The notes beneath the pieces are model-generated. The model worked only from the letters and a program-made list of their open reading frames with translations. It was not told the DNA's origin and searched no databases. Shown piece after piece: positions 30,001-38,739 of a stretch of 64,000 nt of DNA; positions within the stretch are counted from its first letter, which is position 1; each line of letters opens with the position of its first letter. Origin of the DNA: Sulfurimonas sp. hsl 1-7. GTDB taxonomy: Bacteria > Campylobacterota > Campylobacteria > Campylobacterales > Sulfurimonadaceae. The position numbers and the translations under genes were made by a program. The DNA lies in NCBI RefSeq assembly GCF_030577135.1, contig NZ_JAUIRR010000003.1, positions 369,822-433,821 of the forward strand, read 5' to 3'.

Positions 30001-30528
30001 CAGATCAACCGCGAACCGCTTGAACATGTAATAGGGCGTGCAGAGGAGATACTTACGTTCCCTCGTCAGACAAAACAACCGCACCGTGCTCTTAGTGACT
30101 TTTTCCACTCTGATCGTCATGATGTAATCGCTATGACTTGTGTCAGTGCAGGAGCCAAACTAAGTGCAATAGAGAAAGAGATCTACGATCGCGGTGATTA
30201 TACGGAGTATTATCAAGTACATGGTCTTGGTGTTGAGCTTGCAGAAGCGTTAGCTGAGATCGCACACAAACAGATTAGACTTGATCTAAACATTGCCGAG
30301 AACGAAGGTGCTACACTTGCAGATGTACAGATGAATAAGTATCAAGGTTCACGTTACTCATTCGGCTATCCTGCATGTCCTGATCTAGAACTCAACCGTC
30401 CGCTCTTTAACCTACTCAAACCTGAAGAGTTTGGGATAGAACTAAGTGAAACGTTCCAGATCCATCCGGAACAATCAACGAGTGCATTAGTTGTGTATCA
30501 CCCTAATGCAACGTATTATAATATATAG
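27046..30528 (+). CDS. metH: Cobalamin-dependent methionine synthase
   Basis: Transfers the methyl group of methyltetrahydrofolate to homocysteine through B12. Modules are in order: homocysteine domain with zinc site GGCCGTTPQH (near residue 292), pterin domain (GERSNATGSKAF), B12 cap and binding domain with GDVHDVGKN (His near 730), and a C-terminal AdoMet reactivation domain (RYSFGYPACPDLELN). 1160 residues, full length. No metH riboswitch is evident in the 157-bp upstream gap. A strong ribosome site is not seen; GAAGATACAGCAG precedes the ATG. Confidence 0.97.
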   Translation: MTTKQYILETIKKRPLIIDGAMGTQLQQRDEQIPKEAWEGNEGCNELLNVTAPEVMNDIFNAYLTAGADLITTNTFGSFAWVLDEYGISDRAYELTKAGAALVKAKCEEFSTPEQPRFCLGSIGPGTKLPSLGHITYDEMYTGYTEFCLGLIDGGADIFLLETAQDPLQIKAALHACQEACRQRDVEIPIMVSVTIELSGTMLIGTDATTIAAILEPFDIISLGFNCGTGPDQVEKHIKTLSELWNRPISVHANAGLPQNRGGYTYYPMGPDEFADKQENFLKYDGVSFLGGCCGTTPQHIRALVNRVSEIQPKPATGKQPTSLASLFNTVAIKQDPAPLLIGERSNATGSKAFRELLLDEDYEGTLSVGQQQVRAGAHLLDVSVGFAGRDESKDMDKVMGLYAQKISLPLMPDSTQVPALEIALKNIGGKAIINSVNLEDGIEKFDAVCSLAKKFGAALVCLVIDEVGMAKTVERKLEVAERIYELATQKHGINPEDLVFDLLTFTLGSGDEEYVDAGINTIEAIREFQKRHPEVGTTLGLSNISFGLDKDARPYLNSMFLHHCIEAGLTSVIINVKHIIPINKISKEDQEICDNLIFNRGEEPLFKFIEHFSTKEAVDSEAEDAEYLAMSDEEKIKKLLMDGDKERMIPLVEEARHKIAPEKIVNEILIDAMKVVGELFGSGQMQLPFVLQSAETMKKTVDHLNPYLPKVEKSVDTTLALGTVKGDVHDVGKNLVDIILSNNGYKVQNLGIKVELDTFLETMEKGHISALGMSGLLVKSTQVMKENLEELQRRGIKIPILLGGAALTRSFIDDFCRPIYDGPIFYCKDAFDGVTAMSRIEAGNFDTNLHPDAPEVEHKEKKEVVIPPFHELTMPDRNVTVPTPPFWGRREIKLTQQQIEMAFEWINHKILFKQRWGYNSKGLSKEAYEKQLDEVVWPAYEKLKQRFLDEKLFEPTILYGYWPCRSDDNSLLIFDESEGYNSEDQINREPLEHVIGRAEEILTFPRQTKQPHRALSDFFHSDRHDVIAMTCVSAGAKLSAIEKEIYDRGDYTEYYQVHGLGVELAEALAEIAHKQIRLDLNIAENEGATLADVQMNKYQGSRYSFGYPACPDLELNRPLFNLLKPEEFGIELSETFQIHPEQSTSALVVYHPNATYYNI

Positions 30529-30531
30529 CCT

Positions 30532-31176
30532 CTAGGCTATAGAATTTAAAAGTTCCTGCAACTCAGAGAACTTATTAATTTTGTAGCTAGCATCTGAAAA
30601 ATCGTGTGTTCTAGTAAACTCATTGTGCACTATTACACACTCGATAGAAGCATTTACAGCTGAACTAAGCCCACGTTTTGAGTCTTCAACGATGATGCAC
30701 TCCTCTTTTGTTGCACCAAATAGCTCCAAGCCTTTTAGATATGGATCGGGATGGGGCTTTGCACGTGGATAATCCTCTACACATAAAACAAACTCCATAA
30801 AATCTGTTATTCCCCGCCCACTATGAGCAAGCTCGAAATCCACTCTTCTTGAAGTGGTAACAATTCCCATTTTATAGTTTTTGCTCAGCTCTTTAAGAGT
30901 ATCTAAAACTCCCTCTATAGCTATCTCTTTTGTTTTTATATGCTCTTGATAATACTCATCTCTTTTTTCTCTGGCAATTACGATCTCATCTTCACTTATC
31001 CCTATCTCTTCAGCTATAACCCAAGCACGCTGTCCTTTGGCCATTATCTCCATATAGCGCTCAAAAGTGAGCTCCAAGTCAAAGAACTCTTTTAAAGCTC
31101 TCTTACTTGCTTCAAAGTACCACATCTCGGTTTCTATTAAAACACCGTCATTATCAAATAATATATATTTTTTCAT
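30532..31176 (-). CDS. HAD-family phosphatase/phosphomutase-like hydrolase
   Basis: Motif I FDNDGVLIE (catalytic Asp), motif II VTTSRR and motif IV IIVEDSKRGLSSAVNA place it in the beta-phosphoglucomutase-like HAD subfamily I. The substrate cannot be read from the sequence. It converges with metH, the two stop codons being four bases apart inside an 18-bp palindrome at 30524-30541. Confidence 0.85.
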   Translation of the reverse strand: MKKYILFDNDGVLIETEMWYFEASKRALKEFFDLELTFERYMEIMAKGQRAWVIAEEIGISEDEIVIAREKRDEYYQEHIKTKEIAIEGVLDTLKELSKNYKMGIVTTSRRVDFELAHSGRGITDFMEFVLCVEDYPRAKPHPDPYLKGLELFGATKEECIIVEDSKRGLSSAVNASIECVIVHNEFTRTHDFSDASYKINKFSELQELLNSIA

Positions 31177-31190
31177 ACAAAAATTATACT

Positions 31191-32498
31191 CTATCTTCTC
31201 CTATAACTCAAAGCCTCCAACATATGCTCTTTTTTTATCTCTGTAGATTGCACAAGGTCAGCAATCGTTCTTGCCACCTTTTGTAGTTTTTTAATACTTC
31301 TAAAACTAAGTGCAAATCGATTAACGGCTAAGTCTAAAACATCTTTTGCACCACTCTCTATTATGCAAAAATGTTCTATCTCCTCATCACTCATTTTTCC
31401 GTTAAAACTTTTTTGTCCCCTTTGTCTTGCAAAAATCTGAGCCTCTAATACCACTTTATGCATCTCTTTTGAACTGTACGAAGGTTGATCGTCAGCTGCT
31501 ACATTTTGCATAACAACATTTATATCAACCCGATCTAAGAAAGGATCACTCAGACGGTTTTTGTACCTTTGGATCTCTAACTCGTTACAACGGCACTCTT
31601 TTGTTTCATCTAGCAGATTACCACATGGACAAGGGTTCATAGCTCCTACAAATAAAAAGTTTGCCGGATAGTTCACCTTTGAATTCACACGAGATATCCT
31701 AATCTTTCCATCTTGCATCGGTTCCCGTAAGGACTCTAAGACATTTTTTGAAAAATGGGGCAGTTCATCAAAGAAAAGAATTCCATTGTGTGCCAAGCCA
31801 ACTTCACCGATCTTAGCCTTATGACTCCCTCCTCCAAAGATACTTGCCGATGTGGACGAGTGGTGAGGATTTTTAAAACTTCTATGGGGTTTAAATGTGG
31901 GCTCATCCCCTTCAAGAACATCTAGTTTGGCAATCTCTAGGATTTCAGAGTTGCTGAGTGCTGGCAGTATATATCTAAGACGGTTAGCGATCATACTTTT
32001 TCCACATCCAGGACTCCCCTCCAAGATGATATTGTGAAAACCTGCCGCTGCAATGATCGAAGCACGTTTTGCAACCTCCTGCCCTTTTACATCATAAAAA
32101 TCCTCTTTATACTCTTTTATGTAGTAAAGTTTCTCTCCGTTTATCTCAAAGTTTGGATGAGGAAGCTCATTACTCTGGCTTTGAATTACAAGATTCTCCT
32201 GCTCTTTTAAAAGTGCTACCGCTTCATTTAAACTCTCCACTCCAAAAAAAGTGACGTTTGGAATTTTTTGGAGTTTGTCTAAAGCTTCTTTTGGAACTAT
32301 CGCTTTTTGTATAAGGTTTTGATTTGCCAAGGAGAGTATTAGGGGATAGAGTTGAATATTTTCCTTTACAATCCCGTCAAGCCCGAGTTCCCCAAACACA
32401 AACCAGTCATGAAAACCCTCTTCTGCATCGTTAAGCAGGATTAAAAGTGCCATTGAGAGGTCAAAATGGCTTCCAGATTTATTTAAAAATTCTAACAT
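31191..32498 (-). pseudogene. comM: comM, 3' part: Mg-chelatase-like ATPase, disrupted
   Basis: Helicase that drives branch migration during natural transformation. This piece holds the body of ComM: Walker A GSPGCGKSMIANRL, Walker B ILFFDELPHF, NPCPCGN with the zinc-type cysteines (CPCGNLLDETKECRC), and the C-terminal Lon-like lid. The first 72 residues are missing here and are found at 50675-50896. Joined at the shared ATGT, the two fragments stay in frame and give about 506 residues, the length of E. coli ComM. The ATG at 32498 has no good ribosome site and probably yields no active protein. Confidence 0.93.
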
Positions 32499-32598
32499 AT
32501 GACTTAGCTATGAATAGTTTAAAAACAGCGTATTTGCTTACTACTTTTAATTTTCATAGGACTATGAATCTTCAATTCATACTTCTATAACTATGAAT
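32494..32598 (+). other. Left end of the island with subterminal repeats
   Basis: From the junction inward, CTATGAAT occurs three times (32508-32515, 32562-32569, 32591-32598). The second forms an inverted pair, TATGAAT and ATTCATA around CTTCA (32563-32581). The first TATGAAT starts 11 bp from the shared ATGT. The right end shows TATGAA in inverted orientation at a like distance. Such arrays look like recombinase binding sites. The junction hexamer here reads TATGTT on the comM strand. Confidence 0.5.
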
Positions 32599-32617
32599 TT
32601 AAACACAAAGGAAAAAA

Positions 32618-33034
32618 ATGGAATTAAATACAAAACAAAACGAAGTCTTAACAGAGATTTTTAATCTCTTAAATATTCAATTAATACAGGAACTAAAAAT
32701 TACAATCCCTCCACATATCTATCACCCTTTACCAAAGGATTTTAAAACAGTTAAAAGTTCACATATAGAGTATTTAAGTAGTCATTATATTCAAATTATT
32801 GCTTTTTCTTCTAAACTACATCGACAAATAAAAATTTGGTTTGGTCCACAAAGAAAACTTAAACTTCCTAATGAAATAATCATAGAATTTGAGTATGCTC
32901 CAGAAATTATCTTTCAAATAATTAAAATTATTGAACCAAAAAAACTTCAAATAATAACTTCTAATACTTTATTTGAAAGAAATTCTATTTATGATAAATC
33001 GTTTTCAACATTTGATGAATTTAGTAGTAGCTGA
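32618..33034 (+). CDS. Hypothetical island protein, 138 residues
   Basis: No family recognised. Soluble and lysine/isoleucine-rich, with the stretch IKIWFGPQRKLKLPNEIIIEF and a beta pattern. It is the first gene inside the left end and has its own ribosome site (AAAGGA). It faces away from the neighbouring minus-strand operon that ends at 33107. Codon use is strongly AT-rich, as in the rest of the island. Confidence 0.55.
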   Translation: MELNTKQNEVLTEIFNLLNIQLIQELKITIPPHIYHPLPKDFKTVKSSHIEYLSSHYIQIIAFSSKLHRQIKIWFGPQRKLKLPNEIIIEFEYAPEIIFQIIKIIEPKKLQIITSNTLFERNSIYDKSFSTFDEFSSS

Positions 33035-33106
33035 CTATGTCGAAATAAACGTTCCAATATTTGAAAATGCAAGATATATGTATAATCCATAAAATATTGA
33101 AAACTA

Positions 33107-33760
33107 TCATTTTTCAGAAGAAATAGAAAGGCCATGAGAATAACCGAAATAATAAGCTATACCCAATAATATAACCAACCATATAATTTTTAAAAATATA
33201 CTTGTCTTTCTTTTTTTATAATCAGGTGAGAATATATCATCTTCTTTAATATATCTAATCTCTGTTGTAGGTAAATCCTTACAATCACCCATACAAGAGT
33301 ACTGATACAATGTGGACATAAACCTAACATATCCCTTACAGTTACCAGTGAACTTACCTAATATTCTTTTATATTGATTAGCTCTACATTTTGTATAATC
33401 TTCAATAGCCTTAGTAGCATCTTCTTGTTTCGATAACGGTTGCTTCGTGCATAGTACCCAATTGATATTTATATTTTTTCGTAAACATAGTTCAACAATA
33501 TTTTTAAGTGGGACTATGCCTCTTCTTCGTTTATTGGAATAGTTTTGAGGTTTAAGTCCTAATGCTTCAGCGATCTCTAAATCCTTTGCTTTACTCAGTC
33601 CATCTTCTTTAACTATTGAAGCAAGCTTTCTTTCTAATTCATCATCAAATTCATATGTTACATCCTCTAAACTATTAAGATAAACCTGATATTCTTCTTG
33701 AGCTTTCTTTAATGCATCTTTGTTTCCAGAAAATACTTTACCTATTTCCATTTTCTTCAC
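33107..33760 (-). CDS. CI-like helix-turn-helix protein with C-terminal membrane helix
   Basis: Residues 55-108 match the phage CI-repressor HTH (LEIAEALGLKPQNYSNKRRRG...NININWVLCTKQPL). A linker with cysteine pairs (CNCKG-type: GNCKGYVRF, SCMGDC) follows, then a membrane helix at about 187-206 (SIFLKIIWLVILLGIAYYFG). That makes a membrane-tethered DNA-binding protein, as in ToxR-like regulators. It is last in a minus-strand run after the DNase. A GTG start is used here; ATG at 33751 is the alternative. Confidence 0.65.
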   Translation of the reverse strand: MKKMEIGKVFSGNKDALKKAQEEYQVYLNSLEDVTYEFDDELERKLASIVKEDGLSKAKDLEIAEALGLKPQNYSNKRRRGIVPLKNIVELCLRKNININWVLCTKQPLSKQEDATKAIEDYTKCRANQYKRILGKFTGNCKGYVRFMSTLYQYSCMGDCKDLPTTEIRYIKEDDIFSPDYKKRKTSIFLKIIWLVILLGIAYYFGYSHGLSISSEK

Positions 33761-33778
33761 TTTCTCTAGTTTGTCTTA

Positions 33779-34477
33779 CTATTTAACTTTTTGAATACTA
33801 TTCTTTGGAAATATAAGTCCTTCTGTTGTCATTATGGGGATATTTCCAGGCATACAAAGTAAATCTTGTTTAGGTATATTAAAATCCTTTGTATAAGTTT
33901 CCTCAAGATTTTTAATGACTTCTTTATCTTTTAATAGTTCTATCTCTCTACATTCGTCAGCAATAATATTAGAAATATTATAAACATATTTAAAAATATC
34001 AATTCCCAGTTCATATATTTTATTATCAATTAATAGTTCTGCTGAATTCGAGAAAATATCAACATTATTAATTATTTCATATTCAATATATTCACATGCT
34101 AATTCAATTTGTTTTTCAACATATTTTTTATTCTTATTATTATTTATAAAACTTTTAATGGCTTTTGCAAAATCTTGAATTGAAATAATAAGATGTCTAT
34201 TGTTGTGATAGACAGCCCATTCTTCTAATTCCACAAAAATACTATATTCTTCTATATCCTCAACATGATGAAAATAATTTCTAATAATTCTTAAAATGAC
34301 AAATTCAGGAATATTTTTAATATTACAATTAAACTTATCTCTCAGTTTATCACCAACTGAATGTAAATTTTCCAAATAATTCATAAAAGTTGTCATACTA
34401 CGTTTTTCAGTATTCTCAATTTTTAATAATATAGCTTCACTTTCAAAATATCTATCTATAAATCTATTATCTTCCAT
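33779..34477 (-). CDS. Hypothetical island protein, 232 residues
   Basis: No family recognised. Largely helical, rich in Ile, Asn and Glu, without signal peptide. The frame is open upstream to 34585, overlapping the DNase gene, but the ATG at 34477 follows GAGG at good spacing and lies 11 bp after the DNase stop, so I prefer it. It sits between the DNase and the CI-like regulator and is likely cotranscribed with both. Confidence 0.6.
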   Translation of the reverse strand: MEDNRFIDRYFESEAILLKIENTEKRSMTTFMNYLENLHSVGDKLRDKFNCNIKNIPEFVILRIIRNYFHHVEDIEEYSIFVELEEWAVYHNNRHLIISIQDFAKAIKSFINNNKNKKYVEKQIELACEYIEYEIINNVDIFSNSAELLIDNKIYELGIDIFKYVYNISNIIADECREIELLKDKEVIKNLEETYTKDFNIPKQDLLCMPGNIPIMTTEGLIFPKNSIQKVK

Positions 34478-34487
34478 GCATCCTCTT

Positions 34488-35213
34488 TCAGTATATAAAG
34501 GTATTCCTATTACCTTGTTTTCTTTCAATTCTTTTATTACGTTCTTCCTCCCATTCAGAAGGAGGATATTGTTTATTCCAAGCATTATATTTTTGAAGTT
34601 CTTGTTTTGAAAGTTTCATTCCGTATTGTTTATTAAAATAAAGATAGTCTCTAGCTATTACACCTCTTAGTTCTTCTTTGACTTTGACTCTTTTAGCTTT
34701 AAAATCTACTTCAAATTTACATTGTCCATATTGACTATATACTGCTTCTTCAAAATCAAATCTAAAGTTGCTTCTATCACCATTTAGTTCACCGATAGCA
34801 GGAAAGAGGTTATGCATATCAGCTTGCATTATTCTAAACTCTTTACTTACTTTCTCACAACACTTACGACCTTTGTATTGCTTTCCTTTAGATGATACAC
34901 ATTTAGGGTTTCCTTCTCTCCAACAAGAGAATTGTCTACCAAAGTTTTCAGCAGGGATTATATGTTCCCACTCTATGCGTCTAGCTCTTTGGTTGACTTT
35001 ACCTTTTTTAGTATATTCATTTCTAGGCATATAACCACAACTATTTCTATCAATCATATTCTTCTTGTCTTTATAGTTGTACTTACAATCACAATAAACT
35101 GTTGTTTGATGATCAGCATAGATTTTACGGAGTTCTTTTTTTGATTTACTAAATGACTCATTTTGAGCGAAAAGAAGTGTTGTTAACAATAGAAGTAATA
35201 ATACTTTTTTCAA
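34488..35213 (-). CDS. Secreted endonuclease I (EndA/Dns family)
   Basis: A signal peptide (MKKVLLLLLLTTLLFA) sends this to the periplasm or outside. EWEHIIPAE (81-89, His84) and DMHNLFPAIGELNGDRSN (132-149) form the His-metal active site of the EndA/Dns/Vvn family, non-specific DNases. Eight cysteines suggest disulfides. In Vibrio Dns, and in DNases of integrated elements in Campylobacter, enzymes of this family lower natural transformation. Here it sits on an island that has also broken comM. 241 residues, full length. Confidence 0.88.
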   Translation of the reverse strand: MKKVLLLLLLTTLLFAQNESFSKSKKELRKIYADHQTTVYCDCKYNYKDKKNMIDRNSCGYMPRNEYTKKGKVNQRARRIEWEHIIPAENFGRQFSCWREGNPKCVSSKGKQYKGRKCCEKVSKEFRIMQADMHNLFPAIGELNGDRSNFRFDFEEAVYSQYGQCKFEVDFKAKRVKVKEELRGVIARDYLYFNKQYGMKLSKQELQKYNAWNKQYPPSEWEEERNKRIERKQGNRNTFIY

Positions 35214-35221
35214 AACTATCC

Positions 35222-36205
35222 TTATGAATTCAAATCGAATGAATGATTACCAATGCTACAGGCATCATTTGTTATTATGTAATTTAGTGCACTATCCACT
35301 ACTATACATTTTTTGGATTGTGTTTCCAAGAAAAACAACATTCCATTCTCTATAACTATTTGAAGATTTATATCTGTGAGATTTAAACGTAATTTAGAAT
35401 TCAATTCAAATAATATTTTATGTTTATTGAGAAATAAAGCATTTTCACATTTATTAATTTGATCAAAAAGACCATATATGTTTCTCGTCCAGTCGATTGA
35501 ATGACCACTCAATGCAATACCACTTACAATATAAAACTTTCCATTTATTTCTATAGATGAATTTAAGTGTGCATTTAAAAGCTGTTTTGTCGTATCTTCA
35601 GAGTAATGATCTATTCCAGATATGCCTTGCATTTCAAATGGCTTTATCAAATACTCCCAATTGTTCTGAATTATTTTAAATATATCTTCTTTATATGGAA
35701 ACTCATGTGGATATATATTAATAAAATACACCTTATCTTTATCAACCCATGTAAATAACAATTCGTCCCGTCTTTTGGTAAAGTTTATCCCTTGCTTTTT
35801 AGTTTTCTCTCGCTCATTGCCAAGGTGAAAATGATGAATACTAAACGCATTTAGCATTAAATCTATATCTCTTTTTTTCGCATCATTCACCGGATAATCA
35901 ACTACTCCTTTACTTAAAAAAGGTGTTAAATCTTCAGCATTTTTAAATTTGTATGCAAGCTTATTAACTGCTTTTTGAAGCTTTTTATTTTTCTTGTAAA
36001 GAGGATTATTACGGAGTTCATCAGACATAATAACTTCTCGTCTACCATACCCAATAAATCTTTTTCTCCAATTTATATAACTGTGCATTAAGTCAACTAG
36101 ACCAATAGAAGCATCAACTTCTTGATCATAATTGTCAAACTCTTTTATAATGGAGTTTTTAATATTGTTTTCAAAGTCTATATTATTTAGTCTTAGCTCG
36201 TTCAT
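35222..36205 (-). CDS. Hypothetical island protein, 327 residues
   Basis: No named family. Noticeable are DIDLMLNAFSIHHFHLGN (about 113-131), a His-rich segment, and a later GLFDQINKCENALFLNKH. The His cluster could mark a nuclease or metal site, but I see no full catalytic set. It is followed 9 bp later by the DNase start on the same strand and may form an operon. No signal peptide. Confidence 0.55.
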   Translation of the reverse strand: MNELRLNNIDFENNIKNSIIKEFDNYDQEVDASIGLVDLMHSYINWRKRFIGYGRREVIMSDELRNNPLYKKNKKLQKAVNKLAYKFKNAEDLTPFLSKGVVDYPVNDAKKRDIDLMLNAFSIHHFHLGNEREKTKKQGINFTKRRDELLFTWVDKDKVYFINIYPHEFPYKEDIFKIIQNNWEYLIKPFEMQGISGIDHYSEDTTKQLLNAHLNSSIEINGKFYIVSGIALSGHSIDWTRNIYGLFDQINKCENALFLNKHKILFELNSKLRLNLTDINLQIVIENGMLFFLETQSKKCIVVDSALNYIITNDACSIGNHSFDLNS

Positions 36206-36303
36206 GAATTTTCTTTTTAAATAAATAGTTTTTACATTTTATCATTTGACCAATAAGGAGAAGATACCTAAACAGTTAAATACTGCACTAAGTGCGATCA
36301 TAA

Positions 36304-36546
36304 TTATCTTTTTTTATTGGACTGAGATACCAATGAAGCTGCTAAACCTTTAGTATCATCATTGTATTTATTACTTTTCATTACATCAGATGCTTTTGTT
36401 TCCATAGCTTTACCTGTTTCTTTGTTGGTATTAGATTGAGACAAAGCTGATGCTGCTAAACTTTTTGCTGTTTTTGATGATTTTGGATCTCTCAAAACCT
36501 TTGAAGCCTTTGAAGCCATTTTTTTTGATGTTTGTTTTTTGTTCAT
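36304..36546 (-). CDS. Small two-repeat basic protein
   Basis: 80 residues made of two similar units: KASKVLRDPKSSKTAKSLAA and KASDVMKSNKYNDDTKGLAA, each closed by an SxxSQSN segment. It is Lys/Ser/Ala-rich and probably helical. The pattern recalls small accessory proteins on proteobacterial islands, of unknown function. The ATG at 36546 has AAGGA upstream; an earlier in-frame ATG at 36570 has none. Confidence 0.55.
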   Translation of the reverse strand: MNKKQTSKKMASKASKVLRDPKSSKTAKSLAASALSQSNTNKETGKAMETKASDVMKSNKYNDDTKGLAASLVSQSNKKR

Positions 36547-36611
36547 AATATTATCCTTATCAGTTAACAAATTGCCTTTTAAAACTTACTAAGAGACGGT
36601 CTTACTAAATT

Positions 36612-37379
36612 CTATTTATGTTCAAGCAAAATATTTGCACCTTGACATTTGCAACTGTGATTCATATCACGTTTAGTATTGCTGATTTGGCTTATAAATT
36701 TCCAACCGTCATTAATAGCATCTTGCAAAGAGCGATATCCTGTATTTGCCTCATTTGCTTCTATACAAATATTGGCACAAGTACTTTCAGTACCGCTATA
36801 AGCCCATGAGTCATAAAATGTCATCATAAATTGACCGTTACGATCCCTTAGTTTTTGAATCAATATTTCTTTCTCTTTTAAAGCCTGTTTTTCTGCTAAT
36901 TTTTTAAGTTGTTGTTCATTTGCTAGTTGCATACGGTAATCCTGTTTCTGCTGCTCTAGCATTGCTAAACGATCATTAAACGCTTTTTTTGTAGTTACAG
37001 AGTAATCAAAATATCCAGATTTCTCATTTTTTCCATACATAAAGTATATAGGCTTATTGTCTACAAAACAGGCTTTTCTGTAAGGTACGTTTATAAAATC
37101 AAAATCAAAATCCTTCTCGATACCCGATTTCGCTTTACATAGAATTGGTGCAAAATAATACGTTTGGCCAAATTCATATTGATATTTCTTCTCTCTAACT
37201 TTGTCGAACTTAGATAAACCTCTTTTTTTCTCCAATATCCCTGAAAAAGTATCTAGTGACATATTAGCCCATTTATTTGTATCATCTTGAGCAGGAAAAG
37301 GTGTCCCACTACATCCATTCATTAAAATAGTAAATCCTAATATACCTATAGATAATCCATGTTTTAATTTTATAAACAC
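36612..37379 (-). CDS. Lipoprotein of the island, coiled-coil centre
   Basis: A signal with lipobox LMNGC (Cys23) is followed by a body with an Ala/Gln/Lys coiled coil at about 140-185 (QQLKKLAEKQALKEKEILIQ). A C-terminal Cys-rich part (STCANICIEAN, CKCQG) follows. The start is GTG at 37379 with AAGGAG at ideal spacing. Its function is unknown; envelope location may relate to the DNase or to exclusion. Confidence 0.6.
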   Translation of the reverse strand: MFIKLKHGLSIGILGFTILMNGCSGTPFPAQDDTNKWANMSLDTFSGILEKKRGLSKFDKVREKKYQYEFGQTYYFAPILCKAKSGIEKDFDFDFINVPYRKACFVDNKPIYFMYGKNEKSGYFDYSVTTKKAFNDRLAMLEQQKQDYRMQLANEQQLKKLAEKQALKEKEILIQKLRDRNGQFMMTFYDSWAYSGTESTCANICIEANEANTGYRSLQDAINDGWKFISQISNTKRDMNHSCKCQGANILLEHK

Positions 37380-37464
37380 TACTACTCCTTCTAATTAAAT
37401 TTTTTCAATTTATAAAAACAATATTATGTTATTATGTTAAAAATAAACATAAAAAGGGCTTAGT

Positions 37465-37719
37465 ATGAAAGCTATTATTACTATTTTGTTTACAACTTTA
37501 CTTTTATTTGCTGAAAATACTCAGAAATGCAATATCCAAGGTAATGTAGTTGAGAAACAACAGATAAGTAAAGATACTAAATTTGATGAAGTTAAACAAA
37601 GAGGATGCTGTTCTTGGCATGGTGGTATAAGTGGATGCTCGAATGGTAGAGTAGTTTGTAATGATGGTACTTATAGTCCATCTTGTACCTGTGTTATTCC
37701 ATTTAGTCCACTGGGATAA
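37465..37719 (+). CDS. Small secreted Cys-rich protein
   Basis: A signal peptide (MKAIITILFTTLLLFA) precedes a mature part with six cysteines: GCCSWHGGISGCSNGRVVC and YSPSCTC. This GCCSHHGG...GCxxGRVVCxDGTxSPSC pattern occurs at the C-termini of secreted nucleases and in orphan proteins; it looks like a compact disulfide or zinc knuckle. It is divergent from the lipoprotein, with an AT-rich 85-bp gap between them. Confidence 0.6.
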   Translation: MKAIITILFTTLLLFAENTQKCNIQGNVVEKQQISKDTKFDEVKQRGCCSWHGGISGCSNGRVVCNDGTYSPSCTCVIPFSPLG

Positions 37720-37782
37720 TAACTTTAAATAAAATTTTCTAAGAATTTTAATTATTTTAATATTATTAAGTAAGGAATAAAC

Positions 37783-37995
37783 ATGTCAAAATCTGTATCA
37801 CCTACATACTATGTACTATTAACAGTCAGTACATGCCCTGTTGCAGTTCCACTACAAGATTATTGTAGAAAATACCCAGAGGATCCAGAATTCATCAAAG
37901 AAAACTGGAAACTTATACAACAAAGTGGGGACCAAGATAATGAAAAAATTATACTTTGTAGTAAACCAGAAGAATGGTCATGTCTAAATAGATAA
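37783..37995 (+). CDS. Hypothetical protein of 70 residues
   Basis: No family recognised. It has four cysteines (STCPVAV, YCRKYP, LCSKPEEWSC) and no signal peptide. It follows the Cys-rich secreted gene by 63 bp on the same strand, with a TAAGGA ribosome site. About 25 bp after its stop is a hairpin (38021-38041, arms GGTATCGC and GCGACACC with one mismatch) that may end transcription. Confidence 0.45.
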   Translation: MSKSVSPTYYVLLTVSTCPVAVPLQDYCRKYPEDPEFIKENWKLIQQSGDQDNEKIILCSKPEEWSCLNR

Positions 37996-38122
37996 TAATA
38001 CAACAAAGAAACTCTAAAGTGGTATCGCTAAATGCGACACCCTGAACATTCCTATGCTTTTAACAATATCTCAAGATGTATAGTCACAAAATGTTACCAC
38101 AAAATATTTATTACATAGTGAA

Positions 38123-38641
38123 CTATACAACTATACGCGCAAATCTGAAAAAAGGATTATCTTGATTTATAAAGATTTTATTGATTTTTACTTTTGAATC
38201 AGACGTGAAGACATGGACAATATTCTGATGATGTTGAAATTCTCCCCGCAGTAGTCCAAAGAGCCAATCTCGTTCTTGTAATAATAAAATATCTGTAAAG
38301 TTATCCATCCAGATCACTATATTCTCTTGTTTATCTTCCGTTTTAGTAATAAATTCTAAAGCTTCAGATACCGCATAATAATCGTCTTTAGGTAGTTTTA
38401 CATCTAAAGTATTGTCAAACAGTTGTTTATATTGTTCCAATAATTGTTTAGCTAAGTCTCGAGCATTATGAATATTTTTAAAATCTATATAAATCACTTT
38501 TTCTTTTATATTGAGTTTAGTCTTATACTCATTGAGGAATTTATTATTATCTATATTATCTTCAATAAGAACGATACTTTGTCTACAATTTTCAATGTAA
38601 AAATCGAGTTCTTTACATTTTTTTTCTAGAGCGAACGACAT
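38123..38641 (-). CDS. Truncated STAND-like ATPase remnant
   Basis: 172 residues matching the second half of the archaeal-type AAA/STAND ATPases: a Walker-B-like NIVIWMDNF, then FQHHQNIVHVFTSD and the NPFFRFARIV segment. No Walker A (GxxxxGKT) is seen in its N-terminus, and the usual C-terminal winged domain is absent. It may be a remnant or a small protein that lost ATP binding. I cannot tell whether it is functional. Confidence 0.55.
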   Translation of the reverse strand: MSFALEKKCKELDFYIENCRQSIVLIEDNIDNNKFLNEYKTKLNIKEKVIYIDFKNIHNARDLAKQLLEQYKQLFDNTLDVKLPKDDYYAVSEALEFITKTEDKQENIVIWMDNFTDILLLQERDWLFGLLRGEFQHHQNIVHVFTSDSKVKINKIFINQDNPFFRFARIVV

Positions 38642-38739
38642 ATATAACTACTCCTCTTTGCAATGGTATTTTAAACAAATAATACACATAAATTATATCA
38701 TTACAACTAAGAAAGGTATTTATGTCATTACTGTTATTG

